Shown: positions 39,610 to 48,799 of the stretch, piece after piece
Layout of the letters: each line of letters begins with the position of its first letter
How positions within the stretch are numbered: the stretch's first letter is position 1
Assembly: GCA_010206265.1 (NCBI GenBank)
Contig: VIQV01000022.1
Location: 168,356 to 232,355 of the forward strand
Reading direction: 5' to 3'
Length of the DNA: 64,000 nt
Source of the DNA: Lachnospiraceae bacterium MD329
Lineage (GTDB): Bacteria > Bacillota > Clostridia > UBA1381
Notes under the pieces: model-generated
Databases searched by the model: none
Seen by the model: only the letters and a program-made list of their open reading frames with translations
What the model was told of the DNA's origin: nothing
Translations under genes and position numbers: made by a program

Positions 39610-40929
39610 TTAATGTTCGTGACCGCAGCCACAGTCGCAGTCGTGATGGTGGTGACCGTCGTCAAACATTAAGTCGTCGTCATAATAGCCTAAAAATTCA
39701 TTTGCGGTGGTTTCAATAATTTCGTGTTTTGCAAAGTCATTAATCATAAGCTTACCGTCGGGGAAGACACGAAGCATTGCGCCGATATTGCGTTTTTTTG
39801 AATATTCTTCAGCGTCTTTATATGTGCCGCCGCCGATATACATTTCAACAAGACAGCCGTTTACGCGCAGATTGTATGCAATATCATAGGCAATTCCGTC
39901 GGCATTATGCTCGGCATATACAAGAGAGGCGGAAATGTCGTGGTTTTCTTTATCTGACAGTACCGAAATAAGTCTGTTTATACCTATTGCCGCACCAACA
40001 GCGCCTTTTGGGGCTCCGAATTTACTCATAAGATTATCATAGCGTCCGCCTGCGCATATCGGAAATCCAACGCCGTGCGTATAGCATTTAAAAATAGAAC
40101 CTGTATAATAGTCTATACTTTCAAGCATACCAAGGTCTATTGAAACATATTTTTCAAAACCATAAAGATATAGAAGCTCATAAATACGTTTTAAATTATC
40201 AAGAGCGAGTTTTGAAGTTTCGTTAAGCCCCTCGACATATGCTTTTTCAAATACTTCTTCATTACCGAATAAATACGGCAGGTCAATAATAAGATTTTTT
40301 ATATTTTCATCAATATCCAGTTTGTCCGTAATTGTTTTTATACCCACGGAGTCTTTCGAGTCTATACGTTCGCGAAGTTTTTCTATAGATTTGGCGTCAA
40401 GTCCTGCCTGCTGTACCAACCCGTTAAAAAAGGCAATCTGACCTATTTCCATTGAAAAATCCTCTATACCGACTGCAATAACAGCCTCCATAGCTGCAGA
40501 AATAACCTCAGCATCTGCGGCGGGTGAGTAAGAGCCTATAAGCTCAATACCGCTTTGGGTAAATTCTCTTTGACGCGCGCCCTGTGTCTGCTCAACGCGG
40601 AACACACTGCCTGTATAAAGATAGCGCAGAGGGTATGCGTCGTTTTGTGTTTTGGTTGCCGCCATACGGGCGATTGATGTTGTAAAATCGGGTCTGAGAG
40701 CAAGTATTCGTCCCTGTTCATCAAAGAATTTAAACATATGCTCCTGTGAAATCTGACCGCCTACGCCTGCGTAGCAGTCATAGTATTCAAAAGAGGGAGT
40801 TTCAACCTCCTTATAACCGATTGAAGAAAATACTGACCAGATTGTAGATTCAATTTCTTTTTTTACAGAACATTCATCAGGCAGTATATCGTTTACGCCG
40901 TTTGGCGTATGTAATTTCCAATTAGACAT
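39610..40929 (-). CDS. hisZ: HisZ, regulatory subunit of ATP phosphoribosyltransferase, with His/Cys-rich tail
   Basis: 439 residues, related to histidyl-tRNA synthetase but placed beside short-form hisG, so HisZ is the right call. The class II core is clear: [12 protein letters not shown], the motif 2 loop [28 protein letters not shown], and [10 protein letters not shown] with [14 protein letters not shown]-terminal domain like the anticodon-binding fold is retained (about 325-420). The protein ends [17 protein letters not shown], a natural metal-binding-like tail not expected in HisZ. AAAGGA precedes the ATG. First gene of hisZ-hisG-hisA-ttcA. Confidence 0.92.
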   Translation of the reverse strand: MSNWKLHTPNGVNDILPDECSVKKEIESTIWSVFSSIGYKEVETPSFEYYDCYAGVGGQISQEHMFKFFDEQGRILALRPDFTTSIARMAATKTQNDAYPLRYLYTGSVFRVEQTQGARQREFTQSGIELIGSYSPAADAEVISAAMEAVIAVGIEDFSMEIGQIAFFNGLVQQAGLDAKSIEKLRERIDSKDSVGIKTITDKLDIDENIKNLIIDLPYLFGNEEVFEKAYVEGLNETSKLALDNLKRIYELLYLYGFEKYVSIDLGMLESIDYYTGSIFKCYTHGVGFPICAGGRYDNLMSKFGAPKGAVGAAIGINRLISVLSDKENHDISASLVYAEHNADGIAYDIAYNLRVNGCLVEMYIGGGTYKDAEEYSKKRNIGAMLRVFPDGKLMINDFAKHEIIETTANEFLGYYDDDLMFDDGHHHHDCDCGCGHEH

Positions 40930-40973
40930 AAATCTGTTCCTTTCTGGCTTTATCGCATTAAAGTGCTAAAGCT

Positions 40974-41002
40974 ATTATACACGTTAAAATTTTGATTGTC
41001 AA
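40974..41002 (-). promoter_or_regulatory. Promoter of the hisZ operon
   Basis: On the minus strand TTGACA (41002-40997), 17 bases, TATAAT (40979-40974), a full consensus. The 40-base leader has a short stem GCTTTA/TAAAGC; no T-box or His leader peptide is visible. Confidence 0.82.
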
Positions 41003-41041
41003 GACTATTCTATCATAAATTCTCAGAAACGGCAATTATTT

Positions 41042-41680
41042 TTACCATTCTTTTGCCTGCGACCAGTCTGTAATGTAATAGTCCGCAAGTTTTTTGAGAG
41101 TTTCAGTTTCGTCAGCATTGCTGTCGTCATACACGGCGCAGGTTACAAAGTTACCTTTTTTTGCACCGCCCAAACCCGAAACAATATCTTCAAAAACAAT
41201 ACATTCTTCGGGAGATATGCCGATACGTTGAGCCGCAAGAAGATACACATCGGGATTTGACTTATTTACACCAACTTCTGATGAAAAGGCAGAGGCGTCA
41301 ATGCAGTCCCATATTCCTAAACGAGTCAACGCTGCTTTGCATAGTCCTTCATAACCGGAGGTCGCTACAGCAATTTTTATGCCGTTTTTATGAAGTTTCT
41401 GTACATATTCTTTGGCTCCTGCTTTTAACGGAATATTTTCTGAATACTCAATAAACATTCGGTGTTTAAATTCTTCCAGCAGTTCGTCAATGGTTAAAGG
41501 AAGTCTGAGCCTGTCTATTATCATAGGGATTGACTCGTCTAAGGTTAGTTCCTTTATATTGCGTGATTCTTCTTCAGAAAGTACAGCGCCGTATTCTTCA
41601 AAAAAATTGTCAATTAAATCATACCATACATTCATCGAGTCCAATAGAGTACCATCAATATCAAATATTGCTCCGCGCAT
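41042..41680 (-). CDS. HAD-superfamily phosphatase (beta-phosphoglucomutase-like)
   Basis: 212 residues. Motif I is FDIDGTLLDS, motif II VATSGYEG, motif III Lys in SEVGVNKSNPD, and motif IV VFEDIVSGLGGAKKG. The helical cap after motif I places it with beta-phosphoglucomutase-like and phosphoglycolate-type HADs. The frame extends to 41725, but the ATG at 41680 has AAGGAG upstream and starts just before motif I. It lies between the his operon and rpsI as its own unit; the substrate is unknown. Confidence 0.9.
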   Translation of the reverse strand: MRGAIFDIDGTLLDSMNVWYDLIDNFFEEYGAVLSEEESRNIKELTLDESIPMIIDRLRLPLTIDELLEEFKHRMFIEYSENIPLKAGAKEYVQKLHKNGIKIAVATSGYEGLCKAALTRLGIWDCIDASAFSSEVGVNKSNPDVYLLAAQRIGISPEECIVFEDIVSGLGGAKKGNFVTCAVYDDSNADETETLKKLADYYITDWSQAKEW

Positions 41681-41711
41681 TGTATCGCTCCTTTGCAGTG
41701 AAAGTTGAATA

Positions 41712-41743
41712 AACCCCGAAAACAACTTGTTTTCGGGGTTGTG
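41712..41743 (-). terminator. Terminator after rpsI
   Basis: AACCCCGAAAAC, five bases, GTTTTCGGGGTT, a 12-bp stem 19 bases after the rpsI stop. On the minus strand it is followed by TATTC, so the T-run is short. Confidence 0.7.
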
Positions 41744-41758
41744 TAAGATAAAATATAA

Positions 41759-42154
41759 TTATCTCTTTGAGAACTGAGGTGCACGACGAGCTGCTTTCAA
41801 GCCGTACTTCTTTCTTTCCTTCATTCTTGAATCTCTTGTAAGGAATCCTGCAGCCTTCAGGTCTGCTCTGTAAGCGTCAGAGTCAACCTCAAGAAGCGCT
41901 CTTGAGATACCGTGACGGATAGCGCCTGCCTGACCTGTAAATCCGCCGCCCTCAACCTTTGTGATTACGTCGAACTTATCAGTAGTCTTTGTAAGCTCTA
42001 ACGGCTGACGAACGATTAACTTCAATGTTTCAAGACCGAAGTAATCATCAATGCCTCTGCCGTTTATAATAATACTTCCGTTGCCGGGAACAAGACGAAC
42101 TCTTGCAACAGAAGACTTTCTTCTACCTGTACCGTAGTATTGTTCTTTAGCCAT
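41759..42154 (-). CDS. rpsI: Ribosomal protein S9
   Basis: 131 residues. It has the family start [16 protein letters not shown], the core [19 protein letters not shown], and the basic C-terminus [24 protein letters not shown] ending in SKR, which reaches the ribosomal P site. It lies 13 bases after rplM in the usual rplM-rpsI operon; AAGGAGGA precedes the ATG. Confidence 0.98.
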   Translation of the reverse strand: MAKEQYYGTGRRKSSVARVRLVPGNGSIIINGRGIDDYFGLETLKLIVRQPLELTKTTDKFDVITKVEGGGFTGQAGAIRHGISRALLEVDSDAYRADLKAAGFLTRDSRMKERKKYGLKAARRAPQFSKR

Positions 42155-42167
42155 TATATTGTCCTCC

Positions 42168-42608
42168 TTACTTTATTTCGCCTGTCCAAGCGATTGGATT
42201 TTGAGCCTGATGCTCGTGTTCTGTGCCCTTGTAAACGCGAAGTCTTGTAAGAGCCTTTCTGCCAAGAGTGTTGTTCGGCAGCATACCGTTTACGGCATAC
42301 ATTACAGCCTTTTCAGGATTTTCTGCCATAAGCTTATCATAGTGGATTTCCTTTATTCCGCCTACCCAGCCTGTGTGATAGTAACGGATTTTCTGATTAA
42401 GCTTGTTACCTGTAAGTACAATCTTATCAGCGTTTACCACGATAACGTGGTCACCGCAATCTACATTCGGTGTAAATGTAGGTAAATGCTTACCTCTCAA
42501 TATGCTTGCAACTGTTGCAGCAACGCGTCCTAACGGCTTGTCCGCTGCGTCAACTACATACCACTTTCTGTTTACGTCCTGTGGTTTCTGCAAATAGCTT
42601 GAATTCAT
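42168..42608 (-). CDS. rplM: Ribosomal protein L13
   Basis: 146 residues. It has the family landmarks [42 protein letters not shown] and [26 protein letters not shown] precedes the ATG. First gene of rplM-rpsI. Confidence 0.98.
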   Translation of the reverse strand: MNSSYLQKPQDVNRKWYVVDAADKPLGRVAATVASILRGKHLPTFTPNVDCGDHVIVVNADKIVLTGNKLNQKIRYYHTGWVGGIKEIHYDKLMAENPEKAVMYAVNGMLPNNTLGRKALTRLRVYKGTEHEHQAQNPIAWTGEIK

Positions 42609-42668
42609 AGTAGTTTCCTCCTATATCTAATATTACACGTTAAAGTTAAACTTTAACTCACAACGGCT

Positions 42669-42697
42669 ATTTTACTATCTTTTTTAAATATTGTCAA
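42669..42697 (-). promoter_or_regulatory. Promoter of rplM-rpsI with short hairpin leader
   Basis: On the minus strand TTGACA (42697-42692), 17 bases, TAAAAT (42674-42669). The leader of about 55 bases holds a self-complementary GTTAAAGTTTAACTTTAAC (about 42639-42657), possibly an L13-type autoregulatory leader; I cannot confirm that class. Confidence 0.75.
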
Positions 42698-42789
42698 CAC
42701 CTTTTTGAAAATTTTTAATAAATCAAATATCAATCTTAATTTTTCTCTGTTTTTCTTCTGAATACTCTCAAAATCTAAAGTTTCATTTT

Positions 42790-42838
42790 AATATCAAAAG
42801 CCTCTCCGACCGGAGAGACTTTTGATATTTTATTTTTT
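42790..42838 (-). terminator. Terminator after the AlkD-like gene
   Basis: AATATCAAAAG and CTCTCC pair with GGAGAG and CTTTTGATATT around a short loop. It begins at the stop codon of the minus-strand gene. The T-run on that strand is weak. Confidence 0.7.
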
Positions 42839-43537
42839 AAACTGTATTACAAGGTCTTTATCTTCTTTTGAAATTCTGTTTGATTCGCGTATTTTGCGTA
42901 CAGCCATATTTTGTGTTGTGGCATTGAGATTATTATATTGAAGAAACTTAATTGCTTTATCACGGCATTTTGCGACAGCGGTGGCAATAAGCCAGCCTTG
43001 CATCATCTGAACGTAATAAAAATCAGAATTTATTGAATCTACATATTCCAGTACTCTGTCAATATACTCGTCTGTCAGATAAAATTCCAAAAGACAGCCG
43101 AATCCGAAACGTACAACCCACGGATTTTCGTGATAGATAAAGTATTCAATATCTGAAAAGAACTCATCAAGATGTTTTTTCAGCCCTTTAAATGATACGA
43201 CGTCACAAGTTTCCCAGCTTGTAATTTTATCTGCAAAAACTTTTATGTATTCAAGCATTTGCGGATAGTCGCATTTTATGAGAGTCATAACAAGTCCCTC
43301 GAGCATTATTTCTTCGCGGTATACGCCTTTTTTGCAAGCAAGAAATTCATTATAGTTGCCTTTTGAAATTTTCTTGGCTGTATCACGCAATATAGGTATG
43401 CGGATACCGAAGGAATGTTCAATTCCAGGTACAAGACTATCACTGAATTCTTTGTATTTACTGTCTGCAAGCGTTTTAAGATATTTTATGAAGTCGTTAT
43501 AATCAGCCTGCGTCCAGTGTTCTCTTGTTAAATTCAT
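42830..43537 (-). CDS. AlkD-like DNA alkylation repair protein
   Basis: 235 residues. It is all-helical with HEAT-like repeats; the stretches YSVPGI-like LVPGIEHSFGIRIPILRDTAKK, EEIMLEGLVMTL and ENPWVVRFGFGCLLEFYL match the family of AlkD glycosylases, which remove positively charged alkylated bases. The conserved W and D positions (SWETCDVVSF) are present. Its start overlaps the putP stop by 4 bases, so the two are translationally coupled although functionally unrelated. Confidence 0.88.
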   Translation of the reverse strand: MNLTREHWTQADYNDFIKYLKTLADSKYKEFSDSLVPGIEHSFGIRIPILRDTAKKISKGNYNEFLACKKGVYREEIMLEGLVMTLIKCDYPQMLEYIKVFADKITSWETCDVVSFKGLKKHLDEFFSDIEYFIYHENPWVVRFGFGCLLEFYLTDEYIDRVLEYVDSINSDFYYVQMMQGWLIATAVAKCRDKAIKFLQYNNLNATTQNMAVRKIRESNRISKEDKDLVIQFKK

Positions 43538-45051
43538 TTTGTGTTCCTTACTGAGTTAAACTCGTCAATAATTTCCTGTTCAGGCTTTTTCGTAAGCAGG
43601 CTTACAACAACAATTGCAATGCAGGCTATAACAAAAGCGGGTAACAGTTCATATATTGCAAGAACACCTCCGAGTGTGGCTATACCGTATTTCCATATAA
43701 ATACCATTGCGCCTCCTGAAATCATACCTGCAAGCGCGCCCCATTTTGTAGTTCTTGACCAGAACAGTGAGAACAGCATAACGGGTCCGAATGCCGCGCC
43801 AAAACCTGCCCACGCAAATGATACTATATTAAATACCGAGCTGTTTGGGTCGCGCGCGAAGAATACTGCTATTACAGCAATGATTACAAGTGTAAATCTT
43901 GCAAGAATCATAGTTGACGCCTCACTTATGTTTGGCATTAATTTTTCTTTCAAAATATTCTGAGATACTGAAGATGACGCTGCAAGCAGCTGTGAATCGG
44001 CAGTTGACATTGTTGCCGCAAGTATGCCTGCAAGGATAATTCCTGCTATTATAGCCGCAAGCGCGCCGTGGTTGCTGATTAGCATAGCAATACCTATAAG
44101 CACGCGTTCAGGATCTTCAAGAGAAAGGGCATTATTCATAATCATTCCTTTACCAACAAGACCTATTACTACAGCTACGGCAAGTGAAATTACAACCCAT
44201 ATTGACGCAACGCGTCTGGAAAGCGTAAGCTTTTTGGTATCTTCAATAGCCATAAATCTTAAAAGAATATGAGGCATACCGAAGTAACCGAGTCCCCAAG
44301 CGAGCATTGAGCAGATTTTAAACAGTCCGTAAGGCTGTGCCGCACCGTCAACATGTGTCTGCGTAAAGCTGAAATAGCCGGGTAAAGATTTTACATTGTC
44401 AATTACTGCGCTGACACCGCCTGCGTGAACAGTACCATAAACGAGAACTATTATAAGAGCAATTGTCATAATAATACTCTGTACAAAGTCTGTGGTGCTT
44501 GCCGCAAGGAAACCGCCGAGCATTGTGTATAAAATGATTATAGCCGCGCAGACAATCATTGCAAGCTGATAATCAACGTTGAACAGTGAGTTAAAAAGCT
44601 TTCCGCACGCCGCGAAACCTGACGCGGTGTAGGGAACAAAAAATATTATGATTACTATTGCCGCGATAATGCTTAGCATTTTTGACTTGTCGCGGAAACG
44701 GTTTGAGAAAAATGCAGGGATTGTAGTAGCGCCGCATTTGCTTGAATAGCGGCGGAGCTTTTTTGCTACAAACAGCCAGTTGAGATATGTACCTATAATC
44801 AGACCAATTGCCGTCCACGACGCGTCTGCAACTCCTGTAAGCAACGCAACGCCCGGAACTCCCATAAGCAGATAACTTGACATATCTGACGCCTCTGCGC
44901 TCATTGCCGTTACAAACGGACCTAATTTTCTTCCTCCTAGATAAAAATCATCGGTAGTTTTGTTTTTCTTTGAGAACCATATGCCAATTCCGAGTACAAG
45001 AAACAGATAGGCGATAATGGAAATCAAAATGCATATGTTTTGTGATGTCAT
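43534..45051 (-). CDS. putP: Sodium/proline symporter (SSS family)
   Basis: 505 residues with about 13 membrane helices. It imports proline with sodium. Family motifs are DDFYLGGRKLGPFVTAMSAEASDMSSYLLMG (sodium and proline site; helix 2), GYFGMPHILLRFMAI, ILAGILAATMSTADSQLLAASS (helix 8, with the sodium-binding Ser/Thr) and FSLFWSRTTKWGALAG. GGAGAGG precedes the ATG. It is co-transcribed with the AlkD-like gene. Confidence 0.93.
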   Translation of the reverse strand: MTSQNICILISIIAYLFLVLGIGIWFSKKNKTTDDFYLGGRKLGPFVTAMSAEASDMSSYLLMGVPGVALLTGVADASWTAIGLIIGTYLNWLFVAKKLRRYSSKCGATTIPAFFSNRFRDKSKMLSIIAAIVIIIFFVPYTASGFAACGKLFNSLFNVDYQLAMIVCAAIIILYTMLGGFLAASTTDFVQSIIMTIALIIVLVYGTVHAGGVSAVIDNVKSLPGYFSFTQTHVDGAAQPYGLFKICSMLAWGLGYFGMPHILLRFMAIEDTKKLTLSRRVASIWVVISLAVAVVIGLVGKGMIMNNALSLEDPERVLIGIAMLISNHGALAAIIAGIILAGILAATMSTADSQLLAASSSVSQNILKEKLMPNISEASTMILARFTLVIIAVIAVFFARDPNSSVFNIVSFAWAGFGAAFGPVMLFSLFWSRTTKWGALAGMISGGAMVFIWKYGIATLGGVLAIYELLPAFVIACIAIVVVSLLTKKPEQEIIDEFNSVRNTK

Positions 45052-45084
45052 ATGTATAACCTCTCCTTTTTTAATAGTAAGAAT

Positions 45085-45113
45085 ATTTTATCAGAAAATA
45101 ATGTATTTTGCAA
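45085..45113 (-). promoter_or_regulatory. Promoter of putP
   Basis: On the minus strand TTGCAA (45113-45108), 17 bases, TAAAAT (45090-45085). Confidence 0.65.
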
Positions 45114-45419
45114 TAGTATTATATATTTCATATTATAATAGGAAGAAACTCAAATTTAATAAAATTGAGTATAAAAAATTCTTAATGTTTATTTTTAAAA
45201 TATTAAAAAAATTTTTAAGCGGAAAACCGCATAACAAAGGGCGTCGTAGCAATTTCTTCATAACTTCTTAAAAAAATGTAACAAACTTGTAATATTGTAG
45301 GCGGATTTTAACATAAATCGAACAATATTTTGGAGTTTTTAAAATTGCAAAACAATATATTGTGGTTGTCAACTTTTTTATGTCAACAAGAAATGTCAGC
45401 AAATGTAAAAAATAGGACT

Positions 45420-45560
45420 AATATTTCGTAATATTTCAGCTGTATTACTGCAATATTTCAATTATATTTCTGTAAAATGACAGAAATACTACGAAAATTT
45501 TAAGAAATTTAACATTTTTGCCTTTAAAGGCTTGACAGGCGTTTTTTTTAGTGTTACAAT
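45420..45560 (+). promoter_or_regulatory. Promoter of the NlpC/P60 gene with upstream AATATTTC repeats
   Basis: TTGACA (45532-45537), 17 bases, TACAAT (45555-45560). Further upstream the octamer AATATTTC occurs at 45420, 45430 and 45452, spaced 10 and 22 bases, roughly on one face of the helix. The 616-base gap between putP and this gene is otherwise very AT-rich and shows no gene. The leader has a small GGGA/TCCC hairpin (about 45573-45590). Confidence 0.7.
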
Positions 45561-45667
45561 ACAAACAGCGTCAGGGAAATGTCCCGGACGAAGGTAACAT
45601 ATCCACGGATAAATTAGAATGAGAACTTATAGGAAAGGTCTTTAAAGTGAAAAGGAGAGATTATATC

Positions 45668-46996
45668 TTGAATAAAATAGCAAAGAAGATTATCTTATCT
45701 GTTATGTCATTATCGGCAGTGCTTGGTACGTCAGCTTTTGCGGCAGACCTGAGCGGCTGGGCAGTATCCGATTATCAGCAGGCGAATGAGGCAGGATTGG
45801 TTTCATATTCCGTTGTTTCAAATAACCTGAGGGATAACATTACTCGTGAAGAGTTCTGTGAGCTTGCAGTAAATCTTTATGAAAAGCTCACCGGTGAAGA
45901 TATGATAGAGCCGGAAGTATCACCGTTTTCCGATACAGACAGCCTTGCGGTTTCGCAGGCATACTGCTACGGTATAGTATCCGGTACGGGTGCTGACACA
46001 TTCACACCTGACAGACTTGTAACAAGAGAGGAAATGGCTGCAATGCTTGTAAGCACATTTGCGGCAAGTGAGGTTAACTTCAACCTTTCTGACGGTTATG
46101 ACGACGCGCATAGCATTGAGTCATTTGATGATTCGGAAGATGTAAGCTCGTGGGCAAAAGCATCTGTTATAACGGTTGTTAACTATGGTTTAATGAGCGG
46201 AGTTGGAGAAAACAGTTTTGAACCTCTTGGTTCAACAACAAGAGAACAGGCTATCGCAAGTGTAAACCGTTCTTACAACACATTTAAGAGTGAAGATTAT
46301 GCATTGGAGCTGCCGGAAATAACACTTCCGGAGGACGGAGCTGAAATCGAAGAAGGCAACTTTACAGTTCAGTGGACGCCGATAAACAGTGCTCAGGCAT
46401 ATCACATTATTATTAAAGACGCTGACGCTGATTCAGTTCTTTTGTCAGATGTATATGAAGGCAGCAGCGTTGAAATTGAAGAAGGTTCGCTTGTAGCTGA
46501 CAGAGATTATGCTATAACAGTTGGTGCAGTGCTTGCAGACGGTTCAGAAGTTTACAGCCTTCCGGTTGATTTCAGATACAAGTCAAAGCCGCCGATTCCG
46601 GATAGTCAGTACATTGAGGAAAATCCGATAGCAGGCGAGATGCTTGAGGAGGCAGCAAAATATTTGGGAGTACCGTACCTTTGGGGCGGAAGTTCTCCGT
46701 CAGGATTTGACTGTTCAGGCTTTGTTCAGTATGTATGCCGTGCAAAGGGCATTTCAATTCCGCGTGTAGCTGATGACCAACTTCACGGTCCCGGTACATA
46801 TGTTTCAAAAAATCAGCTTGAACCGGGTGACCTTGTATTCTTCGGCAGCGGTGATTATGCATCACACGTTGGTATGTATGTAGGCGAGGGTATGATGATT
46901 CACGCTCCGTCAACAGGTAAGGTTATTCAGTATACTTCTATTGATTCATCTTACTATTCATCAAGATTTATAGGTGGTAAAAGGGTAATAGGATAA
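45668..46996 (+). CDS. Secreted SLH-domain NlpC/P60 peptidoglycan hydrolase
   Basis: 442 residues from a TTG at 45668, chosen because AAAGGAG lies 10 bases upstream and a standard signal peptide then starts at once (MNKIAKKIILSVMSLSAVLG, cut after AFA). A GTG at 45647 would add 7 residues. After the signal come SLH-like repeats (about 35-205, TREEFCELAVNLY, GTGADTFTPDRLVTREEMAAMLV, GVGENSFEPLGSTTREQAI) that hold proteins on the cell wall, a fibronectin-type domain (about 215-300), and an NlpC/P60 domain with the catalytic Cys in SGFDCSGFVQYV and His in ASHVGMYVG. It cuts peptidoglycan peptides during growth. Strong promoter and terminator; single gene. Confidence 0.93.
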   Translation: MNKIAKKIILSVMSLSAVLGTSAFAADLSGWAVSDYQQANEAGLVSYSVVSNNLRDNITREEFCELAVNLYEKLTGEDMIEPEVSPFSDTDSLAVSQAYCYGIVSGTGADTFTPDRLVTREEMAAMLVSTFAASEVNFNLSDGYDDAHSIESFDDSEDVSSWAKASVITVVNYGLMSGVGENSFEPLGSTTREQAIASVNRSYNTFKSEDYALELPEITLPEDGAEIEEGNFTVQWTPINSAQAYHIIIKDADADSVLLSDVYEGSSVEIEEGSLVADRDYAITVGAVLADGSEVYSLPVDFRYKSKPPIPDSQYIEENPIAGEMLEEAAKYLGVPYLWGGSSPSGFDCSGFVQYVCRAKGISIPRVADDQLHGPGTYVSKNQLEPGDLVFFGSGDYASHVGMYVGEGMMIHAPSTGKVIQYTSIDSSYYSSRFIGGKRVIG

Positions 46997-47031
46997 TAAA
47001 AAAACGGACTGAATTTCAGTCCGTTTTTTTG
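46996..47031 (+). terminator. Terminator after the NlpC/P60 gene
   Basis: AAAAAAACGGACTGAA and TTCAGTCCGTTTTTTT form a tight hairpin with a T-run right after the stop. Confidence 0.92.
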
Positions 47032-47070
47032 ATAAAAATTATTTTTAGTAATATTTTTTTCAAAAAACAC

Positions 47071-47099
47071 TTTACTAATTTAGTCTGATACAGTATAAT
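47071..47099 (+). promoter_or_regulatory. Promoter of the amino-acid ABC transporter operon
   Basis: TTTACT, 17 bases, TATAAT, 36 bases before the start codon. Confidence 0.7.
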
Positions 47100-47135
47100 A
47101 TATAGGTAATTAAAACTTGAAAGGAAGAAAAGAAA

Positions 47136-47963
47136 ATGAACATTAAAAAAATAACAACACTTGCCCTTGCAGCAGTATTGGGTGTATCGGCGCTTACAGG
47201 CTGCGGAACAAAGAAGGCTGATGAGCCTAAGAAGGATACATCTTTGGCAAAGGTACAGGAGCAGGGATATTTCACACTTGGTCTTGATGCTGATTTTGCT
47301 CCTATGGGCTTTACGCAGGATGACGGACAAATCGTAGGTTTTGACATTGACCTTGCAAATGCTGTAGCTAAAAAAATGGGTGTAAATGTAGAAGTAAAGC
47401 CGATTGACTGGGATGCAAAGGCTATGGAGCTTTCAACAGGTAAAATTGATGTTATCTGGAATGGTTTTTCAATTTCAGACGAAAGACGTCAGGAGGTACT
47501 GTTCTCAAATCCGTATCTTTCAACAAAGCAGTCTGTAATTGTAAAGGCTGATTCTGATATTAAAACAAAGGCAGACCTTGCAGGCAAAAAAATTGCGTTA
47601 CAGGACGGTTCTACGTCAGAGGATGCTGTAAAAGCAGACGCGGCTACATATGAATCAATAGGTGATGAAAACATTTCACGATTCAAGGAAAATTCTCAGG
47701 TGCTTATGGAAGTTGATGCTGGTAGAGCTGACGCAGCTGTAATTGATGAAATTTTTGTAAGATACTATCTGCAGAAAGAAAATATGCTTGACAAGTTTGT
47801 TGTACTTGAAGAAGGCTTTGATGAGGAAGATTATGGCGTAGGCGGCAGACTGGGCGATTATTCTCTTATGGAGGCTATAAATAAGGCTCTTGATGAATGT
47901 AAGGCTGACGGTACGACATCTGAAATTTCAATGAAGTGGTTCGGAGAAGACCTTGTTAAATAA
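47136..47963 (+). CDS. Amino-acid ABC transporter substrate-binding lipoprotein
   Basis: 275 residues. The lipobox is LTGC (Cys about 23), so it is anchored outside the membrane. The SBP family 3 fold shows LGLDADFAPMGFTQDDGQIVGFDIDLANAV, MELSTGKIDVIWNGFSISDERR and the Asp/Arg ligand positions typical for polar amino acids (cystine, glutamine or arginine type). AAAGGAAG precedes the ATG. The permease gene follows after a hairpin. Specificity cannot be set from sequence alone. Confidence 0.93.
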   Translation: MNIKKITTLALAAVLGVSALTGCGTKKADEPKKDTSLAKVQEQGYFTLGLDADFAPMGFTQDDGQIVGFDIDLANAVAKKMGVNVEVKPIDWDAKAMELSTGKIDVIWNGFSISDERRQEVLFSNPYLSTKQSVIVKADSDIKTKADLAGKKIALQDGSTSEDAVKADAATYESIGDENISRFKENSQVLMEVDAGRADAAVIDEIFVRYYLQKENMLDKFVVLEEGFDEEDYGVGGRLGDYSLMEAINKALDECKADGTTSEISMKWFGEDLVK

Positions 47964-47979
47964 TTAAAATAATCGGATG

Positions 47980-48007
47980 AACCGCCGTTATCATTATTTC
48001 GGCGGTT
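47980..48007 (+). terminator. Intercistronic hairpin between binding protein and permease
   Basis: AACCGCCG, 12 bases, CGGCGGTT, with only a weak T-rich tail. Such hairpins usually stabilise the upstream message or terminate partly, giving more binding protein than permease. Confidence 0.6.
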
Positions 48008-48029
48008 TGTATATTTACGGAGAGTACAA

Positions 48030-48755
48030 ATGCAGGAACAGATAGAATATATAATTCAGATAATGCCCCAGCTTACAGAAGGGCTGAAAATAACTCTTAA
48101 ACTTTTTGCGGTCACGCTGGTTTTATCACTTCCGCTTGGACTTTTGGTATCGCTTTTAAATGAGGCTGTATCAAAAAAACAGACGGATAATTTTGTTGTA
48201 AAATGGTTTATAAAGTTTCCGATAAGATTGATAATTAAGCTTTATTTGCTTGTGTTTCGCGGTACACCGCTTATGCTGCAGCTATTTTTCTTTTATTTTG
48301 GTGCGGCAATGATAAAGCTCAGTAATGGTGAAAGCTTTGCGCTGGCACCGTTTACGGCGTCAGTGGTGGCATTTGCGTTAAATTACAGCGCATATTTTGC
48401 AGAAATCTTTAGAGGCGGAATTATAGGAGTAAATAAGGGGCAATACGAGGCGTCAAAGGCATTGGGTTTGACAGGAGTACAGACGATGCGGTATGTTGTT
48501 GTACCGCAGATGATACGTACTGTAATACCGCCTATTGCGAATGAAACAATTGTGCTTGTAAAAGATACAGCGCTTGCGTCGTCTATATCGCTTATTGACC
48601 TTTTAAAAGCGTCCCAGAGAGCGGTAAATCGAGATATGAAAATATCGCCTTTGCTTGTGGCGGCAGTGTTTTATCTTGTGATTACACTTGTACTTACTGT
48701 GATATTCAATTATATAGAGAAACGCCTGTCTATTTCAGAGCAGGGTGTTAAATAG
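48030..48755 (+). CDS. Amino-acid ABC transporter permease
   Basis: 241 residues with about five membrane helices. The HisM/GlnP-type landmarks are FRGTPLMLQLFFFYFG and the EAA loop EASKALGLTGVQTMRYVVVPQMIR, which docks to the ATPase. The usual third gene, an ATPase of the GlnQ type, is not present downstream; the next gene is an unrelated ferredoxin on the other strand. The system must borrow an ATPase from elsewhere. Confidence 0.94.
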   Translation: MQEQIEYIIQIMPQLTEGLKITLKLFAVTLVLSLPLGLLVSLLNEAVSKKQTDNFVVKWFIKFPIRLIIKLYLLVFRGTPLMLQLFFFYFGAAMIKLSNGESFALAPFTASVVAFALNYSAYFAEIFRGGIIGVNKGQYEASKALGLTGVQTMRYVVVPQMIRTVIPPIANETIVLVKDTALASSISLIDLLKASQRAVNRDMKISPLLVAAVFYLVITLVLTVIFNYIEKRLSISEQGVK

Positions 48756-48756
48756 C

Positions 48757-48786
48757 TTAAAAGCGCGTTGGATAACGCGCTTTTTT
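48757..48786 (+). terminator. Terminator after the permease gene
   Basis: AAAAGCGCGTT, four bases, AACGCGCTTTTTT, directly after the stop codon. Confidence 0.9.
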
Positions 48787-48799
48787 GTATGTAATCAGT

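Noticed and set aside
39591..39665. A 25-residue Thr/Val-rich N-terminal extension of HisG
   Set aside because: It is the reverse frame of the hisZ His/Cys tail; the conserved HisG start with its own ribosome site is at 39590.
45352..45363. NrdR-like palindrome ACAATATATTGT upstream of the NlpC/P60 gene
   Set aside because: It is short, in very AT-rich DNA, about 170 bases upstream of the mapped-looking promoter, and the gene has no link to nucleotide reduction.
45560..45667. A c-di-AMP riboswitch before the wall hydrolase gene
   Set aside because: Such hydrolase genes often have one, but the leader here is only about 100 bases with one small hairpin and none of the conserved ydaO-type segments.
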